Of a stretch of 6,149 nucleotides of DNA, positions 1-6,149 are shown piece by piece. The position numbers were made by a program, and so were the translations under genes. Each line of letters starts with the position of its first letter. The stretch's first letter is position 1. Origin of the DNA: Paraprevotella sp. (GTDB lineage: Bacteria > Bacteroidota > Bacteroidia > Bacteroidales > Bacteroidaceae); assembly GCA_017630975.1 (NCBI GenBank), contig JAGBUF010000091.1, forward strand, positions 1-6,149, given 5' to 3'. The notes under the pieces are model-generated. The model saw only the letters and a list, made by a program, of their open reading frames with translations, made no database searches and was not told where the DNA came from.

Positions 1-1622
1 TAATAGAACTCAGCAATGGTCTTATTGTTCTTATGGAAATCCACCGGGTCAATATAATTGGCAAGAGCCTTATCAGAAGGAAGAATGAACATATATTCTG
101 ACTCCATAGAGTTCAAATAAGCTTCATAGTTCAAATTCTTGATCATGTAACGCATGATTCTGATATTATCATCCAATTCAGCCGGGAAGGATACTGACTG
201 GTATTCAGGAATAGTATATACCTTATTAGATTTATAAACCACACCATTATTCGCAATCATACAAGAAGCAATATCAGCCTTGCTCAATCCCATAACCAAT
301 TGTGCAGTATTGGTAACACTACCGAATTTACTTGGAACTGTAGCAATGAGCGATGGCTTCATCAAGTTGTCCATGATTTTTACGATAATGTTGTTAGGAA
401 TGGAATCAATATACTCATAACGAGTTATAATGTCTTTTCCCTTATCAGCAAAGTATCGATTGAATGCATCATCGGTCGGTGCAATAATCACTGCCATATC
501 AGTAGCCATATCATTGGCCATAGCGGTGTTGTACAAACGGTTCCAACCCGGATCGAATGGCAACAAACCCATGTTGGCATCTGCTTCATAATTAACGCCA
601 TCAACAGACATCAATGTGTTATAACCTGATTTTTGATTGAATCCGTCATTCAAATAACGCATTACAAACACAGAGTCTATTGTACCACTGGTATTGAATT
701 GGTTATAAGCATTGGTAACACCTTCGCTATACACAGGAACAGACCAACGATTCAACATTTTACTGAAAATGGTCAAATCAGGGTCGTTGGCAATCATTTC
801 AGCCATGTTGGTCAACGGTGTCATCACATTTTCCACCTGATGTATATAACCATTTTGACAAGTGATATTCTCTGTGATTACTTTTTGTCCATTTACGTAT
901 GATTCGGCATTACTAGTACATGCTCCATTGGTTAAGAAAGAGATATCATCACTGGTAATGGCATTGCTCTTCATAAAATCTGGAAGGAAATGTACCATCG
1001 GGGAAGTTTCATTGTCTTTAACAATTAACATACCCACTCCATTCTTCGCCTCATATCTATCCTTGTACTTTTTCCACAACTTGCTGTCCGGCATTTGATC
1101 AGCAAACATTGTTGGAATAGAGTCATACAAAGACAACGCTGTGTTACGACGCATACATGAACCTTCGATCGGCATACCGTCGTCACTTGTTGCCGGAACA
1201 TTTGACATCAGCTCAATCAAATATGCACTGTTGATCATAGAAGAATTGAACAACATTTTTTTCTGAGCCGGAGTCAATTCAGCATAACTGCTTACCCCCC
1301 ACTTGTTGTTTCTAAAGAATTCGGTATAAGCATTGTCATTTGCAACGAACAATGTTTTACTACCGGTTCTTCTCAGTACTTTTGCATACTCAGTTTCGCC
1401 ATTGTTGTCAACTGTCGAAACATCGCCATCATTGATAAGGCTTAAAGTAGTTTTAAAATTCCCTCGCTTTTCCAGCTCATCATAGATACTGCTACCCAAC
1501 CATGAGGGTGTTCCTGTCAGAAGTTCATCTTGACAAGAAACAAACATACCTCCGAACAAGCACAAAGCGCAAGCAGAATAAGTAAAACTACTCATCTTAC
1601 GTTTAATGTTACTGCTTTTCAT
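1..1622 (-). CDS. Fasciclin (FAS1) repeat lipoprotein, 3' end outside window
   Basis: The frame is open from the ATG at 1622 to the window edge (540 complete codons). Residues 1-30 form a lipoprotein signal peptide: basic start (K7 R8 K9), hydrophobic core about 13-28, lipobox F-V-S-C with C30 as the lipidated cysteine. The next residues, Q-D-E, are acidic, resembling the Bacteroidetes surface-export signal, so an outer-membrane, possibly surface-exposed location is inferred. Two FAS1-like units are visible and a third begins. Unit 1 (about 40-270) has TLFVANDNAY at 90-99 and NGYIH at 257-261. Unit 2 (about 274-472) has IIAPTDDAF at 379-387 and NGVVY at 459-463. Unit 3 (from about 474) has ILPSDKAL at 513-520. 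Units 1 and 2 are longer than the usual 130-150 residues, implying insertions. FAS1 domains are adhesion or ligand-binding modules; the ligand here is unknown. Bacteroidales relatives often sit near SusC/SusD genes, but none is in view. The start is preceded by A/T-rich sequence without a clear Shine-Dalgarno; Met10 is an alternative but loses the basic residues. Confidence 0.88.
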   Translation of the reverse strand, partial: MKSSNIKRKMSSFTYSACALCLFGGMFVSCQDELLTGTPSWLGSSIYDELEKRGNFKTTLSLINDGDVSTVDNNGETEYAKVLRRTGSKTLFVANDNAYTEFFRNNKWGVSSYAELTPAQKKMLFNSSMINSAYLIELMSNVPATSDDGMPIEGSCMRRNTALSLYDSIPTMFADQMPDSKLWKKYKDRYEAKNGVGMLIVKDNETSPMVHFLPDFMKSNAITSDDISFLTNGACTSNAESYVNGQKVITENITCQNGYIHQVENVMTPLTNMAEMIANDPDLTIFSKMLNRWSVPVYSEGVTNAYNQFNTSGTIDSVFVMRYLNDGFNQKSGYNTLMSVDGVNYEADANMGLLPFDPGWNRLYNTAMANDMATDMAVIIAPTDDAFNRYFADKGKDIITRYEYIDSIPNNIIVKIMDNLMKPSLIATVPSKFGSVTNTAQLVMGLSKADIASCMIANNGVVYKSNKVYTIPEYQSVSFPAELDDNIRIMRYMIKNLNYEAYLNSMESEYMFILPSDKALANYIDPVDFHKNNKTIAEFY

Positions 1623-1675
1623 ATTTGTTATTAGGTTAATATATTTATTACTTTATTTTTGTCAATCTTTTTTAC

Positions 1676-1717
1676 TACGCTCACATTACCCAACAAAGAA
1701 ACAGGGTAATGAACGTA
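1676..1717 (-). promoter_or_regulatory. Stem-loop in the fasciclin gene leader
   Basis: A perfect 8-bp inverted repeat, CATTACCC (1684-1691) and GGGTAATG (1704-1711), encloses a 12-nt loop. After a small internal loop (4 nt against 2 nt), an outer 4-bp arm pairs TACG (1676-1679) with CGTA (1714-1717). It lies about 54-95 nt upstream of the fasciclin start codon, inside the predicted leader. No U-run follows immediately on the minus strand, so it is not a typical intrinsic terminator. It could stabilise the mRNA, control translation, or be a protein-binding dyad in DNA. The repeat is seen directly; its role is inference. Confidence 0.5.
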
Positions 1718-1886
1718 ATTGCGCCCTTTTTCACTTATAAAACTTTGAGAACGACACTTATACATGCATCTCTTCCTTGACAGGATAGGAATTGAAATGT
1801 TTCTCATGTTAATATTTATATAATTTTAAAGGTTAATTTTTAAATATTTTTTAATTATCGGGCACAATTCACCCTTATTTTATCTT

Positions 1887-1919
1887 CAAAGATATGCTTT
1901 TTCCCCCAATGCACACAAG
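1887..1919 (-). promoter_or_regulatory. Predicted Bacteroidota-type promoter for the fasciclin gene
   Basis: On the minus strand a perfect -7 box TATCTTTG (1887-1894, consensus TAnnTTTG) is preceded after 21 bp by CTTG (1916-1919), one mismatch from the -33 consensus TTTG. The spacing fits the known range for the Bacteroidota primary sigma factor. It lies just after the panB terminator. Transcription would start near 1880, giving a 5' leader of about 260 nt. I found no other TAnnTTTG match on this strand between 1623 and 1886. Confidence 0.55.
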
Positions 1920-1967
1920 AAAAAGCGAACTATTTTGCATGAAAAATGAAAAAATAATGGTTATTGC

Positions 1968-2010
1968 AAAAAAAGAAAAGCAAATCTCACATCACGTGAA
2001 ATTTGCTTTT
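1968..2010 (-). terminator. Rho-independent terminator of panB
   Basis: A 10-bp perfect inverted repeat, AAAAGCAAAT (1976-1985) and ATTTGCTTTT (2001-2010), continues inward past one mismatch as TCAC (1987-1990) with GTGA (1996-1999), closing a 5-nt loop. On the minus strand the stem runs straight into a T-rich tract: the last four T's of the stem, then C, then seven T's (complement of 1968-1974). The first stem base is 23 nt past the panB stop codon. The T-tract is one-sided, so the terminator works mainly on minus-strand transcripts. Confidence 0.85.
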
Positions 2011-2033
2011 AATAATTTTTGTCACAAAAAGAA

Positions 2034-2855
2034 TCAATATCCTTCGGAGTCATTGGGGAATGAAACGTCTTTTACATCTGACACATATTGACCCACAGCA
2101 TCCGTCATTACAGTATATAAATCTGCGTATCTTCGTAAAAATTTCGGAGAAAATCCATTATTCATTCCCAACATGTCTGTCACCACCAGCACCTGCCCAT
2201 CCACATGTTTTCCTGCACCGATTCCGATAATTGGGATTTTAATTTCTTCAGCCACTCGTTTTGCTAAATCCGAAGGTATCTTTTCCAGTACAATGGCAAA
2301 ACACCCCGCTTCTTCAAGCAAACGAGCATCATTCAAAAGTTTTTCAGCTTCAGCTTGCTCCTTAGCTCTTACTGCATACGTCCCAAATTTGTTGATACTC
2401 TGAGGCGTCAAACCTAAATGTCCCATCACAGGAATACCGGCTTGCAATATTCTCTTGACAGTTTCAAGTATCTCCTCTCCTCCTTCAAGTTTCAAAGCAT
2501 CACAGCCACACTCCTTCATAATTCTGACAGCATTGGCAACACCATCGGAAGGACAGACCTGATATGTTCCGAATGGCATATCACACACCACAAGTGCCCG
2601 CTTTACACCACGAACCACAGAAGCACCATGGTATATCATTTGATCCAAAGTGATAGGTAATGTTGTACCATGTCCGGCCATAACATTTGAGGCAGAATCA
2701 CCTACAAGTATCACATCTACACCGGCACCGTCTACTATTTGAGCCATAGTATAGTCATACGAAGTCAACATCGCTATTTTCTTTCCTTGTTGCTTCATTT
2801 CTATCAGGCGATTCGTAGTAACCTTTTTCTTATCTTCTACCAAATAACCAGCCAT
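2034..2855 (-). CDS. panB: 3-methyl-2-oxobutanoate hydroxymethyltransferase (PanB)
   Basis: PanB transfers a hydroxymethyl group from 5,10-methylenetetrahydrofolate to 2-oxoisovalerate, giving ketopantoate, the first committed step of pantothenate and CoA synthesis; it is a cytoplasmic Mg-dependent TIM-barrel enzyme. From the ATG at 2855 the protein has 273 residues, close to the usual 260-280. Family signatures are intact: SYDY at 32-35, VGDS with metal ligand D53, [12 protein letters not shown] at 65-76, D92 in DMPF (second metal ligand), KLEGG at 122-126 with K122 and E124, HLGLTPQ at 146-152, catalytic-type E191 in VLE, and GIGAG at 211-215. An in-frame TTG at 2861 would add two residues, but ATG is the commoner start and gives the usual MAGYL-type N-terminus as I remember Bacteroides PanB. 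The gene stands alone, without panC or panD in view, has its own terminator, and looks functional. Confidence 0.96.
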   Translation of the reverse strand: MAGYLVEDKKKVTTNRLIEMKQQGKKIAMLTSYDYTMAQIVDGAGVDVILVGDSASNVMAGHGTTLPITLDQMIYHGASVVRGVKRALVVCDMPFGTYQVCPSDGVANAVRIMKECGCDALKLEGGEEILETVKRILQAGIPVMGHLGLTPQSINKFGTYAVRAKEQAEAEKLLNDARLLEEAGCFAIVLEKIPSDLAKRVAEEIKIPIIGIGAGKHVDGQVLVVTDMLGMNNGFSPKFLRRYADLYTVMTDAVGQYVSDVKDVSFPNDSEGY

Positions 2856-2875
2856 ATTCAAATTTTAAATCTTTG

Positions 2876-2909
2876 CAAAATTACAAATATTTATGATGTC
2901 AAAAACAAA
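2876..2909 (-). promoter_or_regulatory. Predicted panB promoter
   Basis: On the minus strand TAATTTTG (2876-2883) matches the Bacteroidota -7 consensus TAnnTTTG exactly. A TTTG at 2906-2909 could be the -33 box, but the 22-bp spacer is slightly longer than the usual 19-21. Transcription would begin near 2869, leaving a leader of only about 14 nt before the ATG at 2855. The AT-richness makes chance matches likely, so this is a candidate only. Confidence 0.45.
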
Positions 2910-3276
2910 ACGCAGGATTTTTCTGAATCCAAATAACAATTTTATCAAATTAAAGACTTAAACAAGTTCAATTTCACTATTTTTTTCGTGTTATATTGAA
3001 TGAAATTATTTTAACATCAATCACTTTAACCAATGCTTTAAATTTCATAACATAACAAGAAATAAAAACATAAAACCATTTGTTATATAATTCACATTTC
3101 TCTGTTTCAAACTGCTTTAACCGTTCGGAATTTTGTTACTCAAAAATAATTATTACTATTATAATAAATCTAATTATACAATTATGAATCTATCATATTT
3201 TATTACATATTACATGATTTTTTTGGCGTTAAGTTAGTGGATAAAATTCATGGTTAAAAAAATTAATTTTAAATAG
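2910..3276. other. AT-rich divergent intergenic region without a visible gene
   Basis: This stretch between panB and the helicase gene is strongly AT-rich and contains no reading frame with protein-like composition, no tRNA-like fold that I can see, and no strong GC stem. Two 10-bp AT palindromes lie almost side by side, AATAATTATT (3145-3154) and TATTATAATA (3157-3166), within a low-complexity A/T block (about 3140-3185). They may simply reflect base composition. The promoter candidates for the two flanking genes lie at its edges. Confidence 0.6.
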
Positions 3277-3308
3277 TGGGATTTCTTTCAAAAGATTCAG
3301 TATTTTTG
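3277..3308 (+). promoter_or_regulatory. Predicted promoter of the helicase gene
   Basis: TATTTTTG (3301-3308) matches the Bacteroidota -7 consensus TAnnTTTG. The matching -33 position at a 20-bp spacer (3277-3280) reads TGGG, only two of four bases of TTTG, so the upstream half is weak. Transcription would start near 3315, about 22 nt before the ATG at 3337. Confidence 0.45.
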
Positions 3309-3336
3309 CATAAAGCATATACAACAACCTATTTAA

Positions 3337-6149
3337 ATGAAACCTTGTCTAACTGTATACAAAGCATCTGCGGGCTCAGGTAAAACTTTCACATTGGCGA
3401 TTCAATACATTAAACTTCTGATCATCAGCGATAACCCCAACGCATATAGTAACATTCTTGCCGTTACCTTTACCAACAAGGCTACGGCAGAAATGAAAGA
3501 AAGAATCATAGAACAATTATATGGTATATGGAAAGCATTACCCTCGTCTGACAACTACCTTCAAATTCTGCAAAAAGAGCTGAAGGATTATGGTTGTGAG
3601 ATGGATTCCGGCATCATAAGAGAAAGGGCTGGAAAGGCATTGATGTGCATCCTGCACGACTACAATAGATTCAGAGTGGAAACCATAGACTCTTTCTTTC
3701 AAACCATTTTGAAGAACCTGGCTCACGAACTGAACCTTGTTGCCAACTTCAAGGTGGACCTCAATGACAAAGAGGTGCTCAACGAGTCAGTCGACCGTAT
3801 CATAGATCGGTTACATCTTACCCCAGATATCATGAACCTGATCATGGACTATGTCAATGATAGAATCACCAACAACCAAACGTGGGATATATCAAATGAA
3901 GTAAAGGGATTTGGAGCATGTATCTTTAAGCAAGAATATCTTACAAATGAAGACACATTAAAGGAAGTTCTGACGGATAGTCATAAAATCAGAACCATCA
4001 GAGAAGAATTTGAAAGACAAAAACAAGCGGCAAGTGACTACCAGAAGAGTGCGGTGGAACACTATAAGGAAGTATTGCATGCGTATGGAATAGATAACAA
4101 AATATTCAGTTTCGGTAATGACATCAATAGCTATCTGAAAAAGTTAGAAGATATTGAGAATGAAATCAAGTTCGGCAACAGACTGCAAGGGTTTGTCAAT
4201 GACTATGAGAATATGTTGAAATCTGCTGACAAAAAAGACCCGCAAATGATTTCATTAGCCAAACATTTCAGTCAATTATTGGGAGAAGTACGTCAGGTAC
4301 AGTTAGTGGCAAGACAACTTTATTCTACTTCCATGTTGGCACTTAAACATTTGAATCCGTTGCGACTTTTAGGGGTGATTAACAAAGAAGTCACACAGCT
4401 GAACACTGAAAAAAACAGGTTCCTATTGGCAAAAACGCCCTTACTCTTAAACGAACTGGTGGATGACAGCGATGCACCGTTCATATACGAAAAGATAGGT
4501 GCTCACCTGAACCACATCATGATTGACGAATTTCAGGACACGTCATGGCAACAGTGGAACAATTTTAAGGTGCTATTAAAGGAAGGAATGTCTAAAGGCC
4601 ACGAGAACCTGATTGTTGGTGATATCAAACAGAGTATATACAGATGGAGAGATGGCGATTGGAGCATACTGAACAATATCGGCACAGAATTTAAATCCTA
4701 CAACCCTGAAATCAAAAGTCTTACACACAACTTCAGGAGCGAACGCCGTATCATTAATTTCAACAATGCTTTGTTTAAAAAAGCTGCATCAGCATTGGAC
4801 AAATTAGGTAACGATGCAGAAACAAGTATTAGCAATGCCTACAATGACGTGGAACAACAATCTCCGTCTCAAAAATCAGAACAGGGGTGTGTTGAAATCA
4901 ACTTCAATAAAATGACGGGCAGATCAAGAGACCCTGAAGGGGAAATGTTGATGCTGGACGAAATGTGTCTTAAAATCAAAGAACTGCATCAGCAAGGAGT
5001 AGAATATCATGACATGGCGATTATCCTGCGTGAGAAAAAACTTTCTCAACAAATTATCGAAGCCATGGAAAGCAAAATACCGGATGCCAATCCTGTTTCA
5101 GACGAAGCCTTCTTGCTCAAAAGCTCTTTGTCTGTTAATTTAATCATCAATGTGCTGCGTTTTTTGAACAATACCGACGAACGTATCGCAATCAACTTCC
5201 TGACTTTCTATTATAATTCTCTCATAAAACAAAATTCATTCGGAATGAATGATTTAGCTATTCAAAAAAAGGAGCTCAACAACTATTTACCAAAAGAATT
5301 GACAGACCGACAGGAAGAGTTGAGACAACTGCCACTCTACGAACTGAACGAAGAGATATATAGAATTTTTGAATTGGAACAAATCCACGAAGAAGACGCC
5401 TACCTGTTTACGTATTTTGACAATCTGATCAATTATCTACACGACAATCCGGCTGACCTCAATTCATTCCTGAAATATTGGGAAGACATATTGAGTGTCA
5501 AATCCATCCCATCCGGCACCATCGGTGGCATCAGGATATTGACCATACACAAATCCAAGGGATTACAGTTTCACACCGTATTCATGCCCTACTGTGACTG
5601 GAAGGTAGAGGCTGAGAAAAACAGCAACGGTCCGAATAACTTATTATGGTGCAAACCTGAAGCTGCTCCCTATAACAAGTTACCGATCATACCTATCACA
5701 CCGGGTAATGCCATGGCAGAATCAATATTCAAAAAAGAATACGAAGAAGAGCATCTACAAAGACGCATTGAAAATCTGAATCTGCTCTATGTCGCATTCA
5801 CACGAAGCGAAAAGAACCTATATGTGTGGGCAGATACTCGCTACGTAATAAATTCATCAGAATATACTGTGGGTGACTTATTGTATACTAACCTACCCAA
5901 CGAACTCTCCGGAGTAAACATAACGACAGATAACGAAGGTAAAATTAAAACTTTCCAATATGGTTCTGCGGTATTTGCAAAAGAGAAATCGGAAGAGAAA
6001 AACAACAATCGACTAAAAATAAAATATACTCCCAAAGAATGTCTCATTCACTCTTACAACGCTCGCATTGATTTTTGTCAATCACTGAAAGAGGAAGAAT
6101 TCATTGAATATATGGCTAATAACGAAGAGAAAGATGCGCAAACAAAAGA
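3337..6149 (+). CDS. AddA/RecB-like UvrD-superfamily helicase, 3' end outside window
   Basis: The frame is open from ATG 3337 to the window end (937 codons). The superfamily 1A helicase motifs occur in order: Walker A ASAGSGKT at 10-17 (K16), motif Ia AVTFTNKATAEMKERI at 42-57, VETIDSFF at 114-121, motif II IDEFQDTS at 396-403 with D397/E398, motif III VGDIKQSIYRWRDGD at 427-441, motif IV LTHNFRS at 462-468 (R467), motif V ILTIHKSKGLQF at 734-745, and motif VI LLYVAFTRSEKNLYVW at 816-831 (R823). ASAGSGKT, IDEFQDTS, and large inserts between motifs are typical of the RecB/AddA branch rather than UvrD/Rep/PcrA. Such proteins unwind DNA from double-strand ends in recombination repair and usually carry a C-terminal PD-(D/E)XK nuclease; that region would lie past the window, as the family usually reaches 1,000-1,250 residues. 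An AddB-like partner would be expected nearby but is not in view. The start lacks a clear Shine-Dalgarno, as is normal for this phylum. AddA versus RecB cannot be settled here, so no symbol is given. Confidence 0.92.
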   Translation, partial: MKPCLTVYKASAGSGKTFTLAIQYIKLLIISDNPNAYSNILAVTFTNKATAEMKERIIEQLYGIWKALPSSDNYLQILQKELKDYGCEMDSGIIRERAGKALMCILHDYNRFRVETIDSFFQTILKNLAHELNLVANFKVDLNDKEVLNESVDRIIDRLHLTPDIMNLIMDYVNDRITNNQTWDISNEVKGFGACIFKQEYLTNEDTLKEVLTDSHKIRTIREEFERQKQAASDYQKSAVEHYKEVLHAYGIDNKIFSFGNDINSYLKKLEDIENEIKFGNRLQGFVNDYENMLKSADKKDPQMISLAKHFSQLLGEVRQVQLVARQLYSTSMLALKHLNPLRLLGVINKEVTQLNTEKNRFLLAKTPLLLNELVDDSDAPFIYEKIGAHLNHIMIDEFQDTSWQQWNNFKVLLKEGMSKGHENLIVGDIKQSIYRWRDGDWSILNNIGTEFKSYNPEIKSLTHNFRSERRIINFNNALFKKAASALDKLGNDAETSISNAYNDVEQQSPSQKSEQGCVEINFNKMTGRSRDPEGEMLMLDEMCLKIKELHQQGVEYHDMAIILREKKLSQQIIEAMESKIPDANPVSDEAFLLKSSLSVNLIINVLRFLNNTDERIAINFLTFYYNSLIKQNSFGMNDLAIQKKELNNYLPKELTDRQEELRQLPLYELNEEIYRIFELEQIHEEDAYLFTYFDNLINYLHDNPADLNSFLKYWEDILSVKSIPSGTIGGIRILTIHKSKGLQFHTVFMPYCDWKVEAEKNSNGPNNLLWCKPEAAPYNKLPIIPITPGNAMAESIFKKEYEEEHLQRRIENLNLLYVAFTRSEKNLYVWADTRYVINSSEYTVGDLLYTNLPNELSGVNITTDNEGKIKTFQYGSAVFAKEKSEEKNNNRLKIKYTPKECLIHSYNARIDFCQSLKEEEFIEYMANNEEKDAQTK

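Larger units (their letters stand above)
1623..2033. other. Intergenic region between panB and the fasciclin gene
   Basis: No credible gene lies in this 411-bp AT-rich gap. Read on the minus strand, it holds the panB terminator, then a Bacteroidota-type promoter, then a leader of about 260 nt before the fasciclin ATG. The leader contains one strong inverted repeat (1676-1717). The short plus-strand frame at 1894-2091 runs antisense across the promoter and terminator and has no recognisable protein character. The arrangement suggests that the fasciclin gene is transcribed independently of panB although both point the same way. Confidence 0.7.

Noticed and set aside
300..1098. Three plus-strand reading frames (300-629, 633-902, 862-1098)
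   Set aside because: They lie antisense inside the fasciclin coding frame, which has a clear signal peptide and FAS1 motifs; none resembles a protein family.
1684..1711. Intrinsic terminator upstream of the fasciclin gene
   Set aside because: The stem is not directly followed by a T-run on either strand, so it was recorded as a possible regulatory stem-loop instead.
1894..2091. 65-residue plus-strand frame across the intergenic region
   Set aside because: It runs antisense through the promoter, the terminator and the panB 3' end, and its Lys/Asn-rich composition reflects the AT-rich sequence.
2856..2861. TTG start for PanB six bases upstream of the ATG
   Set aside because: It adds only two residues; the ATG at 2855 is the more usual start codon and gives the expected N-terminus.
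2003..2936. Several plus-strand frames opposite panB (2003-2230, 2173-2403, 2418-2660, 2739-2936)
   Set aside because: All are shadows of the fully conserved panB frame on the other strand and have no recognisable domains.
3141..3148. TATTTTTG -7-like box on the minus strand
   Set aside because: It has no convincing -33 partner, is about 290 bp from panB, and sits in low-complexity A/T sequence where chance matches are common.
3538..3726. 62-residue minus-strand frame
   Set aside because: It is antisense within the helicase gene and has no protein-family features.
5841..6047. 68-residue minus-strand frame with a hydrophobic start resembling a signal peptide
   Set aside because: It lies wholly antisense within the helicase frame; the hydrophobic run is the complement of a Lys/Glu-rich helicase segment.
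1..6149. Mobile element, CRISPR array, phage or defence system
   Set aside because: No transposase or integrase, terminal inverted repeats, target duplications or regular spaced repeats were seen; the helicase is of the housekeeping AddA/RecB recombination type.

Overview
The window looks like ordinary chromosomal DNA from a gut-type Bacteroidales bacterium (Bacteroides, Phocaeicola or a close relative). This rests on four things: a fasciclin-domain lipoprotein with a Bacteroidetes-style lipobox, AT-rich A-heavy translation starts without a clear Shine-Dalgarno, -7 boxes of the Bacteroidota form TAnnTTTG upstream of all three genes, and the protein sequences themselves. The genus is an inference and the species cannot be named from the sequence alone.

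Layout: (1) positions 1-1622, minus strand: the N-terminal 540 residues of a FAS1 (fasciclin) repeat lipoprotein whose 3' end lies outside the window. (2) 1623-2033: an intergenic stretch holding, in minus-strand order, the intrinsic terminator of panB (1968-2010), a Bacteroidota-type promoter (1887-1919), and a leader of roughly 260 nt with a strong stem-loop (1676-1717). (3) 2034-2855, minus strand: complete panB, the first committed enzyme of pantothenate/CoA synthesis. (4) 2856-3336: a very AT-rich divergent intergenic region with outward-facing promoter candidates near each end and no recognisable gene between them. (5) 3337-6149, plus strand: the first 937 residues of an AddA/RecB-type UvrD-superfamily helicase, with all the main helicase motifs. 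The C-terminal part, where a nuclease domain would be expected, is outside the window.

The three genes do not form one pathway. panB and the fasciclin gene point the same way but are separated by a convincing terminator and a new promoter, so they are probably separate transcription units. The helicase is divergent from panB. I found no mobile element, CRISPR array, RNA gene or clearly novel system. The points most worth checking are the structured leader of the fasciclin lipoprotein, the surface-export features of that protein, and the missing C-terminus and partner of the helicase.
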